A stretch of 64,000 nucleotides of DNA from Ligula intestinalis (lineage: Eukaryota; Platyhelminthes; Cestoda; Diphyllobothriidea; Diphyllobothriidae), in contig JAYGXS010000004.1 of NCBI GenBank assembly GCA_036362985.1, forward strand, positions 46,301,139-46,365,138. Reading direction: 5' to 3'. Of this stretch, positions 1-10,419 are shown in pieces (position 1 is the first letter of the stretch; every line of letters starts with the position of its first letter). Position numbers and translations under genes: made by a program. The notes under the pieces were generated by a model that saw nothing but the letters and a program-made list of their open reading frames with translations, was not told where the DNA came from and searched no databases.

Positions 1-245
1 ATATGGCTAGAAACTGGGCCCCTCGGGTAGAAAGTTTATGGACCAGTTTTTCAACCCTTAGTACAAGAAATTCTATTTGAATCTATATTGAATTGAACCA
101 GCATTCGAGGCCGTCTTGCATCTGCATAAGAAGATCTCCTTCGAAAATCTCAAAATGTGTTCCCATTAGTGGACATTCTGTGCGAAGGCCATACTCGGTG
201 GTTCATCACCAGTAGTAGCGAATATTCGAGTCCCCGGAAGCAGTT

Positions 246-374
246 CAGAAGACGAAGATGCGATCACTGGAACAAGAGTTTTATTTGCCTGACGTTTCGG
301 ATTCCGTCAGGAATCCTTAGTCAAAGGTAATCGTAAACAAGTCTGAGACATGCACAGATAAGGGGTGATACATG
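246..374 (-). repeat. Left inverted arm (PLE 3' tail)
   Basis: This 129-nt arm pairs with 994-1122. Read on the minus strand it lies downstream of the endonuclease frame, so it is the element's 3' tail. It contains the hammerhead-like core at 288-316. Confidence 0.8.
288..316 (-). ncRNA. Hammerhead-like core, degenerate
   Basis: On the minus strand the order is CTGACGG (304-310), a 5-nt stem II region, GAA, then ACGT followed by C. ACGT would form a two-base-pair stem III with no loop, and the C would be the cleavage base. The last A of CTGANGA is G here, and stem I pairs poorly. Activity is doubtful. The motif aligns with better copies elsewhere in the window. Confidence 0.4.
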
Positions 375-391
375 CACAGATTGCACGGTAT

Positions 392-1003
392 TTATAGTTC
401 ACAGCGGCCAACCGCATGCGTACTATAATTGTCAGTTCTTGTAGTCACCGCTTGAGGTCTTAATTGGTGCGGTGATTGGTCATTAATTGCCACAGCGTTC
501 TTGTCCGCGTCGGATGCAGGTTTGGTAATTGCGCGACAATTATGCCCGCTGTCGTCGGAGTTGTTGTTGCACCCAGTCCTTCCCACGTGACTGATTCTCG
601 TGCTCAGGAAATGTCTCAGTACACCGTAGGGGAACGCCAAATCGTTGCGCTTGTTGATGGACTGGGGTCCTGAAAACCATGACTCGAGCAGCTCGCGGCT
701 CACGCGGTTGTCCCCTCTTGCGAGGATTTCGGCCTCGGCAAACTTGAAAATATGGTCGGGTCCCGTTGAATGAGCTGCAACCAAGGAGTTGGCGTCTTTC
801 TTCCTCACCGCCGCTGCATGCTCGGCCATTCGCGTCCGGAGTAATCTCCCAGTTTCTCCGACGTAGTTGCTTTGTCCACAACTACACCAGATTCGGTAAA
901 TGACTCCAGCCGTTTCCTGCCGTGGCAGTGGGTCTTTCTGCCTCATGACCCGGCGCCTGATGGTTGCTTCCGACCTGTGTGCAACTCCAACTCCATGTAT
1001 CAC
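392..1003 (-). pseudogene. GIY-YIG endonuclease domain of a Penelope-like element (5'-truncated)
   Basis: The 203-codon frame is the C-terminal nicking-endonuclease part of a PLE polyprotein. The GIY-YIG signature is visible as VIY at residues 34-36 and YVG at 47-49, with a zinc-finger-like CSCG before it (40-43). Conserved arginines follow (53, 57), then H62, the likely catalytic glutamate in RELLE (104-108), and an asparagine near 118. This domain nicks target DNA for retroelement insertion. The reverse transcriptase that should precede it is absent; the frame begins inside the right inverted arm, so the ATG is probably fortuitous. The last 70 or so residues have no recognisable domain and run into the tail. 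Confidence 0.75.
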
Positions 1004-1122
1004 CCCTTATCTGCGCATGCCTCAGACTTGTTTACGATTACCTATGACTAAGGATTCCCGACGGAATCCGAAACGTCAGGCAAATAAAACTCTTGTTCCA
1101 GTGATCGCATCTTCGTCTTCTG
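994..1122 (+). repeat. Right inverted arm (PLE tail, inverted)
   Basis: It is the inverted partner of 246-374. The hammerhead-like core at 1058-1080 carries a C in place of the T of CTGA, so this copy looks dead. Confidence 0.8.
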
Positions 1123-1149
1123 TTCATCACCAGGTCGACATCGTAACAT

Positions 1150-2815
1150 AGGTAGCTTAAATGTACGGAGTAAATTACGCCATTCCTTCACGGTCGACTA
1201 GGTACCACAGGTGGGCGGAAGTTAGATAGACCAATTGCTAGTTAGATGTGGGTGTGTGAAGGAGAACAAGTGCCGCACAATGGGGTCGATGCAACGCGAG
1301 GGCATGTGTTAGCCCAGGTGTATTTGTGTGCTATTTTCGTATTTGCAGATGAATTGCGTTTTTTGCTTCACCACTGTCTTGGCTCTGCGCAGTGCAGTTT
1401 GGTGACATTTCGGTGTCTGCACTCCCAACGTCTACACCACGAGTCATTTTGTACCAGGACAGAACTTACGACGTTTCTCTTCCATTCTGAGTTACAGACT
1501 TCTGCCGTATGACCAAAAGACAAAAAACGCTCTACCAGTAGAATGGCACCAGGACAAATGGCCTGAGATTTTGCCTACCAGCACATTAGTAATCCGTCCA
1601 GGCACCTTTCTCCATGCTTTAGACCTCGGAAACTTGCGGTTCGCACTGCTGTTGACTCCATTGACTAGGACGCTGCACGGAGATCAGGAACCCAAATTAC
1701 CTTGCTGCTAACTAAAATCTCTTGATTCCGCGTCAAAATAACTAGATAAATAGGATATAGAGTGGGGGGCATTTTGAATTCGTATCCACACCGTCATAGA
1801 AGTGTTCTTTCCTAATTGCGTGAAAAAGGTCTTCCTAGCAGACCTTGTTTACCTTTGGAACGCAGATATTTTTTCTCAAAATGGCTGAGGTTTGCGAATG
1901 CGCCACAAGAACGGTATACTAAAAATGCCTCAGGGCAGTTAAAGGAAAGATTTGAAAATGTCAATAATGGAGACGTGTAGAGAGTAGGTGAACACATATT
2001 TTAATTTCTGTTCACGGTATACACCTGTATAGTTAATGTCTATTAGCATAGATCAAGATATGATGTGGTTGTTTGCGTCCAAACGCGTCAACTACTGCGT
2101 AATATGCACGCGCTGACAACGGACGGACTGCAGTAGTATATATTGAAACATGTATCTGGGCCTTTGAGCCAGTACCAATGGATATCGTCAAGGTCTCGCC
2201 CTACTTAATTTTGGAGGTCTCGATGACAGTTACCAAGGGCGTATATAATTTTGCCATTGCCTTTAAACCGGCATAAAATTAATCTTATTTTTATTAGTAG
2301 TTATGCGAAAAATTCAGAAATATTGGTAATGCAGTGTTCAGCTTATCAGTACTCCGGTATTAGAAGAAGCCGAAGCCAGTGAAACGTTGACTGTTGCAAA
2401 TATTTGAAAGAAACTTGTTCTTTTCGGTTCATTATACAGTACCGCTTTGTTGATTTTTCAAGCAAAAAACATATGGCTTACGTTCAGATGCATTTTTGAT
2501 AATGTTATCCGGTAGCTGATCAAGCTTCATGTCACACTATCCTCCGTTTAATAAATCTCCAAACGATCTTTTGCACTGTTTCTGTGAGATTTTCCTCATC
2601 ACATCTATCATACATCTCAATTCATCCAAAGATTATCCTGTTTTTAACTGATATATAACTGATATATATATATATTCACTCAGGAATGTGCGAACACAGA
2701 TCAAATAGGCTTCCGAACTAAACAAAGTTCATGTGGTTGTCAGAGGTCCCCAACGGCTGACCGCCTGCCAGGCCGATTCCGGCCAAGTCATAATAGCAGT
2801 AAGGGGGGTATGAGA
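1150..2815. other. No gene recognised
   Basis: AT-rich sequence with only short frames lacking recognisable domains. A short AT microsatellite lies at about 2662-2675. Confidence 0.5.
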
Positions 2816-2829
2816 GCGTCTGGGGGATA

Positions 2830-2874
2830 CTTGATACAGAACTGTTTCGGGCTTCTTAGCCTTCATCAGCCAAG
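2830..2874 (-). ncRNA. Hammerhead-ribozyme-like motif (type I)
   Basis: Read from 2874 down to 2830 on the minus strand. Stem I 5' strand CTTGG is followed by the core CTGATGA, then stem II GGC/GCC around a 6-nt loop, flanked by an A and C that do not pair. Next come GAA, stem III ACAG/CTGT with a TT loop, cleavage base A, and stem I 3' strand TCAAG. Stem I pairs over five positions including one G-U, and stem III over four. The weak point is A opposite C where G-C is usual at the base of stem II. Predicted cleavage is between 2835 and 2834. Confidence 0.55.
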
Positions 2875-3114
2875 CGTAACTCTGAACACCAGCTGGTCAG
2901 ACAACACAAACAAACGCACTCACAGATGGCGCAGTTGGCCCACCACTGGTGTCTATCAGATGGGTCATAAGCACTTCATCGAACCGCAGTTCATCAGCGC
3001 CTCGCCACCTGCCATTTGCTGTCACCAGTGGTGGACCAACTGTGCCGTCTGTGAGTGCGTTTGTTTGTGTTGTCCGACCAGCTGGTGTTCAGGGTTATGC
3101 TTGGCTGAGGAAGG
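2860..3114. repeat. Fold-back repeat with 92-nt arms
   Basis: Arm 2860-2951 is the reverse complement of arm 3023-3114 with few mismatches, separated by about 71 nt. The left arm runs into a full hammerhead-like motif on the minus strand (2830-2874). The right arm keeps only the start of that motif (CTGAGGA at 3105-3111) and then diverges. The frames overlapping this region are by-products of the palindrome. It is probably a PLE-derived tail pair with little or no interior left. Confidence 0.8.
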
Positions 3115-3234
3115 CTAATTGTCGAGGCATCTGTGAAGAAATTCTAGTTGCGCGTATGTTGAAGACACGCGAAGTGCAAAGATTTCCCATCGTCGTGCTG
3201 ACTGTAGCGCTTCGCGCCCGAATATTTTGCTATT

Positions 3235-5030
3235 AGAAGCGAAAATGCGTGTTCCCGGACATAATTGATCCGGAATTAGGATTTGACACCCAGGCCTCCA
3301 GCAGTTCGTCTCCCGTCTTATTACTGACTCATGCCATTATCCGTGTTTTCGAGAAGTCAAATTCGTGGCCTTCTTCCAGAGTGTGGGTAGCGATCTGGGA
3401 CTTTCGGTCGCCTTCTCGCACTGCCCGTTTGTGCTCCGTTATTCGTGAGCTACGTTGTCACCCGGCCTGCGCTGTATAATGGCAAAAACAGTCATTACAT
3501 GTCAACTGATAAATGACGCAAGACTGCTCACCTACATCCAGCGGGTCTTTGCTTTGCATGACTCGTACACGCATGGTAGCTGTCGGGCGATAAGCAATAC
3601 CAATACTGAGCTCTGCAGCAATGCGCCCGGTTGTTTCTGACCCGTTTTTAATGTACGGTAGAGGGTGCCAGAGCGTTGGTAGTTCCCTTTGGTTTTTTTC
3701 CCCGTGGGCGCGTTAGGAGGCATCGGTGGATGAAGCTGTTGGGCCATCTATTCCTGGCAAGTTGGTCATGAAGATATCGTAATTCTTGTGCTCGTCCTCC
3801 CGGTTCACTGCAATGTGTCTTTACCCTCTGAGATAGTGCTCGAATACAGCCACGTTTATACGTTAGTGGATGGTTGGTATGGAAGCTTAGCACCTGGGTT
3901 GTGTTAGTCGCATTTCTATTAACCGTAGTACTGAGTTTACCGTTGGGTCTGCGAGTGACGAGGAAATCCAGGAACGGTAGTTGTCCGGCACACTCTTTCT
4001 CCTCTGTGAATTGGATGTCGAAGAAGATACCGTTAAGCGGGTTTTGGAAGTCTGCTAGCCTGCTCCGTGCGAGTATAACGAAAGTTTCGTCCACGTATCG
4101 GCACCAGAATCCGGGCTCAAATTGGTCGAAGGTGACCTTTTACAGTTCCTTTAAGACCAGTTCTGCAATGAGACTGGAAATTTGGGATCCCACTGGCGTC
4201 CCTTTGGTCTGTTCGTATTTTTGACCATTAAATGTGAAAAAATTCTTTGGCAGAACACGAAGAGTTATATACGATGGCCAATTTTTAGGAGACCCCTCGA
4301 TTAATCGTATTTCTCTTCGATTCGTTTGCGTTAGACGTCGCGTGCCAGGTCCGGAGAGATAGATGTAAATAGTGAAACGACATCAAAAGATAACATGGTT
4401 TGATGCGGTTAAACCGTTCTGCCCAGGATAGCGGCTAGAAATCAGGAGGCCAAATTAATTGAGGTCGTCGAGCCCTCTCGGAGAAAATTTAGTTTTCGTG
4501 ACATCCATTTGGAGAGGTTGTAAGTAGGGCTGCCTTTCAATGCCATGATTGGCGGGAGTCGAACGTTGGGCTTGTGGATTTTTGGTAATCCGTAAAATTG
4601 AGCCAGTTCCATGTCATTTGGTTTGGTTTGTCGCCATTCGTCTTGTGATATCACGTTGGTGCGTCGGAGCCAGCTCAGGAGACTAGTAAGCTGGCTAATC
4701 AGCGATTTTACCTGAGAGGAATGCGTGGGTTTCTAGGCTTGTTGGTCGTCAAGAGCTTGTTCTTTCGCATTGTAATCGCTAAGGTTCATCACGACCGTTG
4801 CTCTTCCCCTGCCAAACGAGAGCACTATTATGTCGTTGTTCATTTTTAACCTTTACATTGCCTCTTCTTTCACTTGTGACATGTTTTTGGTGGGCCTATC
4901 CGTCATTAATAGGGATGTGACTTTCTGGCGTATTTTGCCATCCGTGCCCGTGACTAGAAACCAGGGCCCAGTCCCTCGACAAGCATGCAAGCCACCACCT
5001 CAAGGTCAAATGCCGTTACTCCAGGGACGC
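3235..5030 (-). pseudogene. Broken PLE polyprotein: reverse transcriptase then GIY-YIG endonuclease
   Basis: Pieces read in order on the minus strand. An N-terminal RT region ending in RATVVMN lies near 4790-4930. FYGLPKIHKP and SPTYNLSKW fall in 4442-4654, and SFDVVSLFTSI near 4380. GTPVGSQISSLIAEL (the usual G-P-I-S-S motif) and YVDETF (the catalytic YVDD motif with the second Asp replaced by Glu) follow at 4060-4210. LPFLDFLVTRRPNGKL lies in 3648-4094. A GIY-YIG-type domain with ITEHKRAVREGD and ELLEAW follows at about 3240-3520. Stops are seen after LVLKEL (near 4140) and elsewhere, and the frame changes near 3650. No functional protein is possible from this copy. Confidence 0.8.
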
Positions 5031-5147
5031 GCGTCGGAGGCACGATAAGATGGCGGGAGAATGGACTTCGCGTGGACAAATACCAATCAATAATTGCAAC
5101 CACCCGCCTCCCCTACCAAACCTATTTATGCGTAGCTGACGTTTGCT

Positions 5148-5200
5148 GTTCTCATTTTGCTCTGACGATAGCTTCTCGTGAGGAGCCGAACGCTCAGAAT
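5148..5200 (+). ncRNA. Hammerhead-like core in inverted PLE tail
   Basis: CTGACGA (5162-5168) is followed by a good stem II, GCTTCT/AGGAGC closing a CGTG loop with one G-U. Then comes GAA (5188-5190) and CGCT with C as cleavage base. Stem I begins CT/AG. Position 15.1 is C where A is required, so this copy is probably inactive. It lies on the strand opposite to the PLE coding region, which makes it an inverted 5' tail. Confidence 0.4.
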
Positions 5201-5235
5201 AAAACTATCGTTCCAGAGATCGCGTCTTCGTCTTC

Positions 5236-6677
5236 TTTAGAATTACATAATATTTTCATAGAGCATTATTTGAGAAGGAAACATGTACAACTGTAATCTT
5301 TCCTAGATCAGGTTCTAGTAGATAACAAGGAGTAAAAAGACCTGCAGAATATTTGGTTTATTTTGAATAAACCTAATTCGCGCTATAGTGCCCGAAAGCT
5401 TCGGGGCAAGTTGGCTTCTATCAAGACGTAAAACTAAATTATAGGCAATTTCTTTCAGATAACTTTGCAGTTTGGCAAAGAAGTCCACTTAGAAATGTCA
5501 ACTTCAATGACCAGCCGCCTTTGAATAGGACGCATGGGAGCAATGGGCTATAAATTTCCCTCAGGGCTGAAAGAACGAAACTCACAAAACTTAGCAGAAT
5601 TCTTTTATCTTCTGGCGGACTGTCGAAAATTAAAACACGAAAAACATGTTTTTGCAACCGAAAGTCAGATTGGGATGTAGTAGCAGTAGGCATCACAAAA
5701 GATGTAAGTATTCCTGATAATTAATGGACTGGCAATTCCGACAGCGGTCAACAAAGTAACGCAGGGATGTCGTGTCCTTAAATAAATCGATTTAGAGATT
5801 TTACCGACCGAGGACATTCTAATTATGAATAAGTAACATGCACTGCTCTGTTTTGAGCATATCATATGTGTATATCGACACTCTAAGCAAGTTACTGCTG
5901 TAAAAAATAGACCACTAGGAGCTTTGAGGAGTTCAAAGATTAAAAACAATGCAGCAATCTCTGAAAGGATTTGCCTTTTTGATATAGCTACAGAAGACAT
6001 ATCCAGACACCAGAGCACAAATACTAACTAAGTAAGGCAACAGTTAGGTAGGTTGACCATCAACGGTTTACGTTCCGTTTGTAGTTTGCCACACCCAGAA
6101 TTTAAGTCAGACTGAGCTGCTATAAGAACCTGCCTTTACATGAGCCTTATCTTCACACCACAGAGGTGAACAGGCAAGTGCACTGGACAATATTGGACTT
6201 CCACATTTTAATCGGCATTCGACTAAAAATAGGAATTCCACTATAGCGTGCAATTCCTAGGTCTCCGTGTTGATATATTAAAAGAGCTCACTCTACTTTT
6301 CTATGTGTATGATCATTTGATTCACCAAATGATTTCCTTTCTGGAGATAACTGTAAAAAATGCTTACATGCTCAATTGTTTTCTTGCTGTATTGTACCAC
6401 CATTCCTGATTACGAACTCTATCACCTCTTCTTTTATGATTTCACCAGAAAGTCTTTGTGACCGCTGCTTAGCGGAAAACTTCCGAATTTTCAGTAAAAT
6501 TCTGTTTTCCATATTTCCCTACTGTCCTAGCGAGTGCTGTACCATTTAAAAAATGATTCAGAGCTTTGGAAGGCATTGCTACAACTCTGAGGCACTACCA
6601 CAAGGCAACCTACAAACACTCCATAGGCGATCGAAATTTCACTATCGTCAGCTACACACGTAATATCGTAAAAATCA
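5236..6677. other. No gene recognised
   Basis: AT-rich; the minus-strand frames at 5439-5696 and 5665-6018 show no recognisable domain. Confidence 0.4.
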
Positions 6678-7004
6678 TGTGGAGGCAAGCGGCGACTAAC
6701 TCAGAGCCTACGGCTGGAAGCGCATACCAGCTGAGTCACGCGCACAAACCGGTCGCGCACAAGAGCACACTTTTCGGTCGCGCACACGGGCACTGCAAAT
6801 ATTCTAGGGTGGGAAACTATAAATGGGGACAGATCCCCGTCGCATGCTATAGGCCAGGGGGTGTTCCAAAAAAACCAGAACCCTACAAATACGTTGAAGT
6901 GAACAAGCTGGAAAATCTGCTGTGTTTATTTTGTCTTGAATAAAGCCTTCGGCACTAGAACCGGCCTTTTGCCTTCGTTCTACCTATTAGTCCAGGACAT
7001 AACA
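6678..7004 (+). mobile_element. Possible solo LTR
   Basis: A GC-richer block that starts TGTGG and ends TAACA. It holds a TATA-like box (CTATAAATG, about 6818) and, 120 nt later, a polyadenylation signal (GAATAAAGC, about 6938). Before the TATA box lie repeated CGGTCGCGCACA units near 6751 and 6776. The flanks give at best a 3-of-4 match (ATCA before, ATCG after) for a target duplication. The layout fits an LTR promoter plus polyA site, but no partner LTR is in the window. Confidence 0.3.
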
Positions 7005-7104
7005 ATCGACGAATAAAACACTACAATAAAGAACGTAAATGGAAAATAAGGAACACAAATCAGTGAACTAATTTAAGTTAAAAACATAATTATGCATTCA
7101 AACA

Positions 7105-7780
7105 ACTGCTGTATTGTCTCCTTGTATTTTCGGAGCCCCCACTGCGGATGCCCGAAAAGCTAGGCGGTCACTATGCGGTGGGGGCGAGAGTAAGGTCGAC
7201 CTCGGCACGTTTCTTCGCTCACTATAATAAATCTGAATGCGTCTAAATCTATCACGGTGCGCTAAAAGCCGTGACTTGAAGGGTCTGCCAACTGACGGAA
7301 AAACTCAGGCCCCTACGTAGCTGCTCCTTCTGTACGCGAGTGCTTGTGTGTGCGTGTGGGAGGAGAGGGAGGACTGAGAGTCAAGCTACAATGGCTCCCT
7401 CTTAATGTGGCCTTTATGGCGCTCCTGCGCAGTCGGGAGCATAGCTAGCGAGATGGCTGTGTCCAGTGTGCGCGTGCTGAGTGTTTATCGCACCAGCCAT
7501 CTACAACCTCCTTCATCCCCAGTCTTATTGACTTTTTGTTTACACCGGATACGGAGGTGGGAGTGACGAGCGAGTGGGTAGATTCTCGGCGAGTCTGCCT
7601 AAACTCCGGTTTTTTCTCGTGCCAGTTCTCTGCGTTGCTCCTGCTTGCTGTCGCTTTCGTGTTGCTTGCCCAGCTTTCCGCTGTGTATGTTGCGGCTTGC
7701 TTCAGCGTTTGCTGCGGCTTGTTGGAGCGCGTGGTGCCCATCCTCGAAATCGACGGGGGAACTGGCGTAGATCAGTGAGC
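7105..7780. other. GC-rich island, unidentified
   Basis: Composition differs sharply from the surroundings, with overlapping frames on both strands and no recognisable domain. Near 7760 a TGGCGTAGATCAG stretch resembles a retroelement primer-binding site following an LTR. A remnant LTR is one possibility and a CpG-rich promoter another; I cannot decide. Confidence 0.25.
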
Positions 7781-9540
7781 AGTGGAAGATATGAAGTGCA
7801 CAAATTGAAAATTCTGTCAAGAGAGGCACCTCTTGTAAATATCCCCTGTCCTCGTACATTTTTATCTTGGTCATAAGCGGTTGAGGTCTGGCTTTCGAGT
7901 CGAAGAAGCAAACGCTGCCTGATAGTCCCCTAACTTAATCAAAGTTTTACACGGATTGTTGTTTTTTTTTATCTTCGGCTATAAATATACACTTTCGTGG
8001 GTATGCTTTTCCTGATCATATTATAAAAAACTTTCCAGGGAGTTAGACGCAAACGCAGTTTTCAGAAATGGCGGTTCTGTAAATGATTATCTTTCTGGGT
8101 GTGCCTTTTTCTGACGTTGTCACCTCTGCATAATTAACAGAATAAAGAGTTCTTAAAGTTTGCTTATGAGTGCTTTGGTTTGAGGGGAATTGTCACAGAT
8201 AAAGCATACTTAAAAGAAGAGGGGAGAAACAGGTGGTTTGGATTGGGTGCATGTGTGGTAGGGAATTAAACTGTCCTGATATCGAAAACCATGGTTGGTC
8301 GTTTGGGGTTGGGTAGGAGCCCCAAGCCAGTCACCCGTGGCCCTCATGAGATTCTCATCATTGAGGGTTATTGCTGGAAGGTTTTTTGTTGAAAGACTTC
8401 ATTTCTGCACGTGAGGTAGAATTAAGAATGAGAATCTCCTAATTTGCAGTTCAAATAATGCAAGTAAAATCACTGAATTTGTAGTTAACCCGAAACCACG
8501 AGATATCACCCAAGCCATCAATGTCTGTTAGCACCAAGGTCAACTTCCGTGGCGTTCTTTCGTGTTATTATATGTGCCTCAGCCTAAAAAGAACATTATG
8601 CTGTTTTTTGCAGCTTTATGGGTACTTCCCACCTCATTTTTCGAACCTGTATCAAAAGAGGCCCATGGAGGCCTCCGCGCCAGCGCCTGGTTGATGAGCA
8701 GACCTAGGGGCGAACATTTTAAAATCACATCAGTGGTCTCTGTGTGGTTGACACAAAGTAGGAGAAATAACCAGTGGGAGTGACAGCAGAAATACTTGGC
8801 TGTCTTCCTCGTTTCATAGAAGATGGAGAAGAAGACTGAAAATCTAAGATAGTGATGGAAAGAAGGAAGAGGCAGAACAGCACGAGGTCTGCGCTGTGTC
8901 CGTATGTTGTCTTGGTTTTTAAATGGCGTATGGGATGTAACGTCAGTCACCATAACGGTTCGAAGAATTACCATACATGTTTTTGCACCCACCCAGGACC
9001 TAGTATAATAGCTACAAACTGAATTGATTAGTACATATGAGTTCGAGTTCGCAAAGTTGAGAGTTCCTGGATGGAAATCAGAGAACCTTACTTTGCCGAC
9101 CTAAAAGGTTTTTGTTTCTTGTTGAAATTTGTGAGATTTTTGGCAGTCCTTCATTGGCAAAGCGTTGACTACCACTACTGCTCAGCGATTTGAATGCCCG
9201 ACGGAGCTAGTTGGCCTTGGGCTGATCAATTGTTCTCCCTCGTTCGCTGCCCTGGCCCTCGCATGGATTTTTGCGTAGTTGGATGGCTGTTGGTGTTGCG
9301 CTTTGTCCCCATGATTTAGGATGCTGGTAAGCCTGCTTCCTTTTCCAGTGTGTTCGTCCGGGCCCATCTCTCCTCGCGCCAGTGTCGCCATAGGTCAGGG
9401 TAAGTGGACTGGATGGATTTAGTGCAGGTCACTGAAGTTAAAGTCCGCGGAATGACATAGTCCGCAGTTACCAATCGGCGCCAATATCAGACAGTTATCA
9501 ATTTTTCTACATGCTTCGTAAAGTTTTCATTTTCACTGCA
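7781..9540. other. No gene recognised
   Basis: The frame at 8579-8992 (minus) has no recognisable domain. A GC-richer patch at 9195-9400 with a minus-strand frame (9182-9391) looks like an old repeat, but I cannot name it. Confidence 0.4.
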
Positions 9541-9544
9541 AATG

Positions 9545-9581
9545 TTTGGCCTGATGAGTTGCTGAAAACATGTTTGCCAGA
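9545..9581 (+). ncRNA. Hammerhead-ribozyme-like motif with loopless stem III
   Basis: Stem I TTTGGC pairs with GCCAGA (9576-9581; one G-U). The core CTGATGA is at 9551-9557, followed by a short stem II region GTTGCT and GAA (9564-9566). Stem III is the self-complementary AACATGTT (four pairs, no loop), then the cleavage base T at 9575. Stem II is very weak (G-U only), as in minimal PLE hammerheads that are thought to work as dimers. It shares GGC-CTGA and GAA-AAC with the motifs at 29808 and 38749. Confidence 0.5.
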
Positions 9582-10162
9582 AACTGAATTTTCAAGATAA
9601 AATATATGTTGGATACCTGATTGCAGCACCTCATTATATCCATATATTCCTGAGTCTACATTGCAGCTGACCAAAAAGTGCGATAAACTACAGCCTGAGT
9701 TTCCTTATCCGTCGGCAGACCGTACAGAGAAGTTTGGTGCGGGCTCGCAATGGTTTATTACCTCTGACGTCTCCTTTATTCAAGGCTAGACATGCCGAGA
9801 CGCCGATTTAGTTTTCGTACAAGCCAGCATGCGGGTAAATCTCAAGAAAATTAGCTGAATCCTCTAAAACGAGATTTGTCTAGGAGCTGAGCATTGAAAG
9901 CCTTGTGCAGTTCCTTCCGCTACCACCAATTATGTTATCTCCTGCCGTTCTAAGATACCGGTCATTGGCCATTCCTACCGGAGTTTTAGGAATTTAGAAC
10001 AGAAAATCAATTTAACGACACGTACGCTGATGGTTGTGAATGTACGCAGATCCATAATCCGCGCAACGATTTCGTGATGTTGACGTACACCACGGAAGGC
10101 TAAATGCTGACGTCTAACAGAACGATATGACTGACAAGCTAAATCAAGCACTAAACTAACCG

Positions 10163-10350
10163 TAGAGGAGATGTGCGCTGAAATTTCATCAGCTCTGCTG
10201 GATTTTGGCCTGAAGATTACTCTGATATCAGGCTGATTGACACAAGGCGCGGAGCGCACTGACGAACGTTGTGCTGATGAGCCAGATCGCAGAGTAATCC
10301 TTATGCAAACATCCTGGAGAGCTGATGAAAATTCAGCGAAACTTCCTCTC
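10163..10350. repeat. Imperfect fold-back repeat
   Basis: Arms 10163-10245 and 10269-10350 are imperfect inverted copies around a loop of about 23 nt. The inner 30 nt differ at about five positions. Both arms contain CTGATGA in outward orientation. Frames on both strands here are palindrome by-products. Confidence 0.65.
10317..10350 (+). ncRNA. Hammerhead-like motif in fold-back arm
   Basis: Stem I GAGAG (10317-10321) pairs perfectly with CTCTC (10346-10350). The core CTGATGA is at 10322-10328, GAA at 10338-10340, then ACTT and cleavage base C at 10345. Stem III would be two pairs without a loop, but one is C opposite T. Stem II is weak; the competing hairpin GCTGA/TCAGC overlaps the core. 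Confidence 0.4.
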
Positions 10351-10419
10351 ACCAGAGGGCACCCAGCCCTGGTGAAGAAGGAGCTGCTAGTTTTCCTGAG
10401 AATGCAGTACTACAGCTAA

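Larger units (their letters stand above)
246..1122 (-). mobile_element. Truncated Penelope-like element with inverted terminal arms
   Basis: A minus-strand PLE remnant that keeps only the C-terminal endonuclease part of the protein (392-1003). It is bounded by two 129-nt arms, 246-374 and 994-1122, that are near-perfect inverted copies of each other. Each arm carries a hammerhead-like core and an AATAAA-containing stretch. PLEs are non-LTR-like retroelements encoding a reverse transcriptase fused to a GIY-YIG endonuclease, and their tails are known to carry hammerhead motifs. No RT domain is present, so the copy is non-autonomous. The same layout (inverted tail, endonuclease piece, direct tail) recurs at 54870-55298. 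Confidence 0.75.
3235..5235 (-). mobile_element. Penelope-like element, decayed RT plus endonuclease copy
   Basis: Minus-strand PLE that can be followed from about 5030 (start of the RT region) to 3235 (end of the endonuclease). Its 5' side carries an inverted tail on the plus strand (5148-5235), with AATAAA and a GATCGCGTCTTCG stretch shared with the tail at 1083-1116. Its 3' side ends near the fold-back at 2860-3114. Several stops and frame changes interrupt the coding region. Confidence 0.75.

Noticed and set aside
540..881. Frame on the minus strand overlapping the endonuclease frame
   Set aside because: Out of frame with the recognisable GIY-YIG domain; a shadow.
2810..3236. Two plus-strand frames of about 100 codons
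   Set aside because: They run through the fold-back arms, so the open reading results from the palindrome.
9975..10419. Frames on both strands
   Set aside because: Both span the inverted repeat at 10163-10350 and have no recognisable domain.
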